From Promethearchaeota archaeon (GTDB lineage Archaea > Asgardarchaeota > Lokiarchaeia > Sigynarchaeales > SOKP01), in contig JAEOTL010000521.1 in the NCBI GenBank assembly GCA_016839845.1, forward strand, positions 1 to 16,003: 16,003 nucleotides of DNA, read 5' to 3'. The notes beneath the pieces are model-generated. The model was given only the letters and a program-made list of their open reading frames with translations, did not search any database and was not told where the DNA came from. Shown here piece by piece: positions 12,015 to 16,003 of the stretch. Every line of letters begins with the position of its first letter. Positions within the stretch are counted from its first letter, which is position 1. Position numbers and translations under genes: made by a program.

Positions 12015-14354
12015 GTGCTAAAAATGTGGGAAAATCCTTTTCCAAAATCATTAGGGAATATCAAATTATTCCAAGGTGGTTTAAATGCTCACAAATTGGG
12101 AGACTTTAAAAATGCGGTAAAGATTTTTAAAAGGCTTATTCAAAATGAACCTGAAATATCCTCGAGTTGGTATATGTTATTAGAAAGTTTATCATATCTT
12201 GGAAAGTGGGGGGAAATGATTGAAATTGGGAGCAAAGCAATAGAGATTCACCCAAACATAGGCCCATGTTATTCTTGGTTAGGTGATGCCTATAATCAAC
12301 TGGGAAAAAAAAAGCAAGCGAGGGAATGCTATAAAAAGGGGCTCAATCTTCTTTTAAATGATTTAAAAAACTATCCTAAAGAAGATAAAATATTTAAAAA
12401 CACAATTTTAAATAGCATAGGAGAAGTTTATATTAGACTAGGGAATTATGAAGAATCAATAAAATTCAACCAAAAAGCCATAAACATCAACACTAATGAG
12501 CATAACCTTCATAGCATTGGTTTAGCTTACAAGGAATCGGGAGATTTTAGCAAGGCTATTGAGTTTTATAAAAAATCTTTGATTATCAACCCAGAGCATA
12601 GCTATGCGTGGTTTGATTTAGGATTAATTTATGAACAGTTAAGGGAATCAGAAAAGGCAATTGAATGTTTTGAAAAAGCCGTTGAATGCAGTCCTCAATG
12701 GGTAAAGCTAAGGAAAAAGCTAATAGAAATTAAACCTGATTCGCTAGCATTGCTTAAAGATAGTCCAGATATAGGTACTATTTTTGACGATAGATTAGCG
12801 CGACACCAAGAAAAAACTGATTTAATTTTAAAAGAACTAAATGAAATCGAGATCAAATTAAAAGATCCAAATCTTTCTAACGAGGAACATGAATATTATA
12901 GTCGAAGAAAACATATTCTGAAAAAGGAGATAGAGCTAGATAAGGTTGTGAGAAGCAATAAATTAGCTGAGCTGAAAAATTTACTCTCTGAAAGTAAAGA
13001 GTTGTTAATGACATTTATTAATCTCTCTAGACAAGGGTTCAATAGGGAAAGACAGAATTTCTTTAAACAGAAATTAAAAGATTTGGCAAAAGATGTTGAA
13101 GTAATTAGGGGAGAACTTTATGAAACTGAAAAAAACATGAGATCTATTTTTAAAATATCACCTTCAGATTTGTCACAGAATGAAATAAGATTATTATGGG
13201 AGCTTATGAAAATTTCAACTGATGATCCAAATAAACTCCAAGAACTAAAAAATCAAGAAGTTGAATTCTTTGAGTATCTCAGGATGGTAAAGAAACGAGA
13301 AGAACTCTTCAAGGAACTTAACATCCCATTTGATTTAGAAAAATTTCCTGAAATTGAAAAAAAATTAATAGAAATTATTAAACTGAGAATTAATGGGATA
13401 GACAAACTTATTAGGAAGGAGCAGGAAGGTGTTCTAAAAATGTTTGAACAAGCGCTTAACTTAAGCCCCGCTCATCTTGAAGATATATCAAAGGTTGACT
13501 TGGATATAGTAAAGAAAATATTAATGGAACACGATGATAAAAAAGTTGTAGATTATTTAAAGGAGCTTAGGGAGCACACAGATTTTTTTCGAGATGAAGC
13601 TCTTGAAAGATTCCGTCAAAGAAAAATCTCAAGGATCTCAGAAAAGGAAAGCGCAAAGGGTTCTCAGGTAAGTACACCAAAATTCCCCCCTACCTCTACA
13701 TTAAGAGAAAATATGTTGAAGAAAGAAAAAAAAAGAGAAAGAGAATTCGATGTTGAATTGAGAGAAGATAGAAAGAAACAAGTCTACTCTCCTGAAGATC
13801 TAAGAAAAGAATACGATAAATATAAAGAAAAAAAGTATCGGTTTGGTAAATATAGAACAAGAGAACAAATTCTTGATGAATTTTTTAAAGGAAAGATATT
13901 TGTGTTAAAGGGGGGTTTAAGTATAAGAATTTGGATTTTAACAATCTTGATGTTCGCGATATCTTCCATATCGTTATATGCATTATTGCTCCCCGACCCT
14001 GACCTTGGAGTTTTTATAATACCTTTCATTTTGACATTTTCAACAGGCTTACTTTCTATACTTACTCTTAGAAATTTTCTAGTTATCGGTCCAACGGGCG
14101 CTTACTATAGAAAAGCTTTAAGCTCTGGCTTTTTTTCATGGGACAAGGTAGATTATCTTATAGGATCTACCCAAGCGTATATGAGTTCCACATGGGCATT
14201 AGTAACAATTTATTTCTTTAGTGGCAAAAAAATAAAATTCGGATCAAACACGTATCACTGTTATGAATTCCAAAAAAATGTTAAAAAGAAGATGTTTTTC
14301 ACCCTATTTAATATCTATTCTCAACGAAGAATTAATAGAATAGAAATATTATGA
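12015..14354 (+). CDS. TPR / coiled-coil / two-TM protein with PH-like C-terminus
   Basis: 779 residues. Residues 17-235 hold about six tetratricopeptide repeats (e.g. SWLGDAYNQLGKKKQARECYKKGL; HSIGLAYKESGDFSKAIEFYKKSL; FDLGLIYEQLRESEKAIECFEKAV). Residues 260-620 are long charged helices, largely coiled-coil (KTDLILKELNEIEIKLKDP; RENMLKKEKKREREFDVELRE). Two membrane helices follow (about 638-660 and 665-687), then a 90-residue domain (FLVIGPTGAYYRKALSSGFF-SWDKVDYL) like the bacterial PH/YdbT-type domain. The TPR and coil are therefore cytosolic, hung from the membrane, probably as an assembly platform. Start: GTG 12015 or ATG 12024 (three codons in); no clear Shine-Dalgarno for either. The partner is unknown. 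The domain calls are good, the function inferred. Confidence 0.85.
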   Translation: MLKMWENPFPKSLGNIKLFQGGLNAHKLGDFKNAVKIFKRLIQNEPEISSSWYMLLESLSYLGKWGEMIEIGSKAIEIHPNIGPCYSWLGDAYNQLGKKKQARECYKKGLNLLLNDLKNYPKEDKIFKNTILNSIGEVYIRLGNYEESIKFNQKAININTNEHNLHSIGLAYKESGDFSKAIEFYKKSLIINPEHSYAWFDLGLIYEQLRESEKAIECFEKAVECSPQWVKLRKKLIEIKPDSLALLKDSPDIGTIFDDRLARHQEKTDLILKELNEIEIKLKDPNLSNEEHEYYSRRKHILKKEIELDKVVRSNKLAELKNLLSESKELLMTFINLSRQGFNRERQNFFKQKLKDLAKDVEVIRGELYETEKNMRSIFKISPSDLSQNEIRLLWELMKISTDDPNKLQELKNQEVEFFEYLRMVKKREELFKELNIPFDLEKFPEIEKKLIEIIKLRINGIDKLIRKEQEGVLKMFEQALNLSPAHLEDISKVDLDIVKKILMEHDDKKVVDYLKELREHTDFFRDEALERFRQRKISRISEKESAKGSQVSTPKFPPTSTLRENMLKKEKKREREFDVELREDRKKQVYSPEDLRKEYDKYKEKKYRFGKYRTREQILDEFFKGKIFVLKGGLSIRIWILTILMFAISSISLYALLLPDPDLGVFIIPFILTFSTGLLSILTLRNFLVIGPTGAYYRKALSSGFFSWDKVDYLIGSTQAYMSSTWALVTIYFFSGKKIKFGSNTYHCYEFQKNVKKKMFFTLFNIYSQRRINRIEIL

Positions 14355-14489
14355 AGATCTGGAACAGTGAGCACATTGAATTACTGTGTTGTCCATTACC
14401 AAAATTGCCTGCTCAATGAAGGATATGGCAATAGAAAAAAGATAGTTACGTGGAAAAAATGGAGAAAAATTATTATCTAAAAAATACAT
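14349..14489 (-). CDS. Possible small CxxC ORF antisense to TPR gene end
   Basis: 46 codons on the minus strand: MYFLDNNFSPFFPRNYLFSI, then SFIEQAILVMDNTVIQCAHC-SRSS. The end (VMDNTVIQCAHCS) echoes the second knuckle of the 45-aa zinc ribbon (VVDNKIVSCPLCE). It overlaps the last 6 bases of the TPR gene. No Shine-Dalgarno was found. A remnant of another zinc-ribbon end is as likely as a gene. Confidence 0.3.
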   Translation of the reverse strand: MYFLDNNFSPFFPRNYLFSIAISFIEQAILVMDNTVIQCAHCSRSS

Positions 14490-14527
14490 GGAAAAATTAT
14501 TTCATCTAATAAAGGAGTAAGTGTTTA

Positions 14528-14647
14528 ATGAACCCGTTTATAATAGGAACAATTATTTGTTGGATTTTAATAATAATCATGATGATATTGGGATATGTAA
14601 TCAAAAAAAGACGTTCGAAAAAGGAAGAAATCTTTCAGGAGGAATGA
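14528..14647 (+). CDS. 39-aa single-pass membrane peptide
   Basis: GGAG lies 10 nt upstream of the ATG. Encodes MNPFIIGTIICWILIIIMMI, then LGYVIKKRRSKKEEIFQEE. One membrane helix (residues 4-24) is followed by a basic stop-transfer run KKRRSKK and an acidic tail, an N-out/C-in topology by the positive-inside rule. It lies downstream of the TPR gene on the same strand, and a T-rich tract follows. Function unknown. Confidence 0.6.
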   Translation: MNPFIIGTIICWILIIIMMILGYVIKKRRSKKEEIFQEE

Positions 14648-14698
14648 ATAAATGATAATACTAGAATTATTTAGATTGCAATAATTTCGATTTAAGAA

Positions 14699-14715
14699 GT
14701 TTTTTCTATTTTTTC
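14699..14715 (+). terminator. T-rich terminator after the 39-aa gene
   Basis: Two T6 runs interrupted by CTA, about 50 bp past the 39-aa stop, fit an archaeal oligo-T terminator. Confidence 0.4.
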
Positions 14716-14727
14716 TAAGGAGTTCTG

Positions 14728-14793
14728 CTCCTTATCCCATCTAGACTTCCTGACTGTTGGTTTTCGTGGCGAATTCGCACAATGGACACGAAA
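14728..14793. repeat. 66-bp repeat, copy 2
   Basis: Gap-free partner of 10739-10804, 89% identical by hand count. Same orientation on the plus strand. Confidence 0.85.
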
Positions 14794-14797
14794 TAGC
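14741..14797 (-). pseudogene. Truncated copy of the 45-aa zinc-ribbon gene
   Basis: Encodes AISCPLCEFATKTNSQEV then stop, matching the last 17 residues of the ribbon gene at 10752. The first knuckle and start are absent. Upstream in frame is AT-rich sequence reading YKYFYLVL, not ribbon-like. The copies keep the same frame and stop, and several of the differences between them are silent or conservative, so selection may have acted before the truncation. Confidence 0.65.
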
Positions 14798-14815
14798 TAA
14801 AACTAGATAAAAATA

Positions 14816-14825
14816 TTTATACATA
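14816..14825 (+). promoter_or_regulatory. Candidate TATA box of the gelsolin-longin gene
   Basis: TTTATACATA, about 60 bp before the TTG start, resembles an archaeal TATA element in an AT-rich setting. Confidence 0.35.
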
Positions 14826-14874
14826 AATAGATACAATAACCTAAAGATTGAATTTTACATTTGTGTAATTAATT

Positions 14875-14880
14875 GGTGAT
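14875..14880 (+). promoter_or_regulatory. Shine-Dalgarno GGTGAT deciding a TTG start
   Basis: GGTGAT, 3 nt before TTG 14884 (core GGTG 5 nt before). The next in-frame ATG is 18 codons later and an in-frame TAA lies six codons upstream. Confidence 0.75.
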
Positions 14881-14883
14881 ATT

Positions 14884-16003
14884 TTGGATCCTTTTGTTGA
14901 TGATGAGTTAAAAAGAAATAGAAAAACAGAATCTTTTATGATTTTTGAGGTTGAAGATTCCGGTGAAAAAAAAAGGTTAAACATTACGGAAGACCAATTT
15001 CGAGAAAACAGCGGAAGAAATGTGTTAGATTCTAAAAAGGTACTATTAATTGTAGAGAAAAATTTGCAAAGGATCTTTATTTGGAAAGGTCCGCATTCGC
15101 CTGTCCGAAAGCGATTTATAAGCTCAAGACTCGCTCAAGAACTTCAGCAAGAACTTAGATTAGATCCAGGACATCCTCGCTGTAAGATTGTTTCTATAGA
15201 TGCGGGAGATGAACCCTCAGAATTTTTAAATGCCTTTGGATTAGAATCAATGGAAGTAACTTGGAGATTGACTGATTTGAGATATATTCGAAATATTGGA
15301 AGAGATAAAATGGAACAAATTATTGAACGCAAAAAAATGACTAAAACAATCGTAGTATTATCACATTTTCATCATAAGATAGGATCATCCGTGTTTTATG
15401 CTTATCCGGAGGACTCCATAGGTAGAGAACTTTCAGGGAATATTGGAAATATTATGGATTTGCATAATGAAGGATTTGTCACCTATTCTTTTGAGAATTT
15501 GAAGTATATGAATTATTCTTTTGAAATCCACTCTGATTGGGCTCGTGGGAAAAAAGAAATGCTCATGTTATCAATAATTTCCAATCAACAAATACCTCCC
15601 GAAATTAAGGATTTGATATTAGGCCTAAGTACGAAATTTTCAGATAAAATGCAATCCAAAGAGGAAATCTACAAGGGTTTTTACAAAGATGAGCTCAAGA
15701 ATTTTGAAGAGGTGGAAAAAAAGAAAATTCTAGAGTTTCATTCCTTAATAAAAGATTGGGTCAAAGATTTATATTGGGAAATTGTGAAAGATATTCAAAA
15801 AACACCAGTAGAAGAACAAACAACCAGAATGCTCAATGATTTGCGCTTTATTAAAAATTTGGAACAGCTTAGGGATAGCAACGACGATTACTTTCCTTAT
15901 CCTTATATCTTTAAACCTCCTAGCCCACCTGGAGAGGCTGGTGCAGAGGCACAACTGAGACCTGAATATATTGCCGATAAAAAAGAACAAGAATTGCTTC
16001 CAT
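14884..16003 (+). CDS. Gelsolin-domain + NPRL2/FLCN-like longin fusion (3' end cut by window)
   Basis: 373 codons are visible from TTG 14884, without a stop, to the window edge. Residues about 45-120 form a gelsolin-like domain: VLLIVEKNLQRIFIWKGPHS, a helix RKRFISSRLAQELQQEL, then CKIVSIDAGDEPSEFLNAF. This matches the F-x-W-x-G...A...D-x-G-x-E-P-x-x-F pattern of actin-binding gelsolin repeats known in Asgard archaea. Residues 121-151 are linker. Residues 152-300 are a longin domain paralogous to the 366-aa protein at 5778 (TKTIVVLSHFHHKIG, P175-E-D, D218-W-A-R221-G), with the same candidate arginine finger. Residues 336-373 are the Pro-rich module of the Roadblock protein (PYPYIFKPPSPPGEAG...), so a C-terminal CxxC zinc ribbon is expected just past the edge. 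Likely a cytosolic link between actin and a small-GTPase system. Domains are well supported; GAP activity and actin binding are inferred. Confidence 0.82.
   Translation, partial: MDPFVDDELKRNRKTESFMIFEVEDSGEKKRLNITEDQFRENSGRNVLDSKKVLLIVEKNLQRIFIWKGPHSPVRKRFISSRLAQELQQELRLDPGHPRCKIVSIDAGDEPSEFLNAFGLESMEVTWRLTDLRYIRNIGRDKMEQIIERKKMTKTIVVLSHFHHKIGSSVFYAYPEDSIGRELSGNIGNIMDLHNEGFVTYSFENLKYMNYSFEIHSDWARGKKEMLMLSIISNQQIPPEIKDLILGLSTKFSDKMQSKEEIYKGFYKDELKNFEEVEKKKILEFHSLIKDWVKDLYWEIVKDIQKTPVEEQTTRMLNDLRFIKNLEQLRDSNDDYFPYPYIFKPPSPPGEAGAEAQLRPEYIADKKEQELLP
15895..15996 (+). repeat. 34-residue Pro-rich tail module, copy in gelsolin-longin gene
   Basis: Partner of 6976-7077 (opposite strand). Differences at protein level are F/Y, K/R, V/A, E/Q and S/L. 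Confidence 0.85.

Noticed and set aside
13784..14029. 81-codon minus-strand frame in the TPR gene
   Set aside because: Antisense to the coiled-coil and TM part of a long well-supported gene.

Overview
The window looks like an Asgard (Promethearchaeati, probably Lokiarchaeia-like) genome segment. The DNA is AT-rich. Translation signals are archaeal: GGTGAT / GAGGTGA Shine-Dalgarno sequences and several TTG starts. The gene content is the Asgard 'eukaryotic signature' kind: a Rab-like small GTPase homologue, a Roadblock/LC7 protein, a gelsolin-domain protein, two longin-domain proteins and a TPR protein. No rRNA, tRNA or CRISPR was seen. The taxonomic call is inference from gene content.

Layout. 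1-2.9 kb (minus strand): a metallo-beta-lactamase-fold hydrolase, a polytopic membrane protein, and small or decayed ORFs. 2.9-3.4 kb: a Ras/Rab-like protein whose nucleotide-binding motifs are largely lost. 3.8-5.2 kb: an MFS symporter of the GPH/MelB type. 5.8-7.4 kb: a convergent pair, a longin plus winged-helix protein resembling eukaryotic NPRL2/folliculin, and a Roadblock protein with a zinc-ribbon tail. 7.5-8.9 kb: a membrane protein and an NTF2-like protein. 8.9-11 kb: an accessory stretch of microproteins (single-pass membrane peptides, a 35-aa C2H2-type finger, a 45-aa zinc ribbon), a decayed IS66-like transposase end and an LRR fragment. 11.1-11.8 kb: a membrane-anchored transglutaminase-like protein between two 45-bp direct repeats. 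12.0-14.4 kb: a TPR / coiled-coil / two-TM / PH-like protein. 14.9 kb to the right edge: a gelsolin + longin fusion that ends in the same Pro-rich tail as the Roadblock protein and is cut by the window.

The most interesting content is the longin/Roadblock/gelsolin set. Both longin proteins carry a conserved D-W-A-R-G motif. By my hand alignment its Arg falls where the catalytic arginine finger lies in eukaryotic NPRL2 (Arg78) and folliculin (Arg164), the GAPs of Rag GTPases. The Roadblock protein and the gelsolin-longin fusion share a nearly identical 34-residue C-terminal module. This suggests an archaeal GTPase-regulating system related to GATOR1/FLCN/Ragulator and linked to actin through gelsolin. 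That is inference and needs structure-based homology tests. Several small remnants (a Rossmann N-terminus, zinc-ribbon ends, LRR and transposase fragments) show that the spaces between genes are actively decaying.
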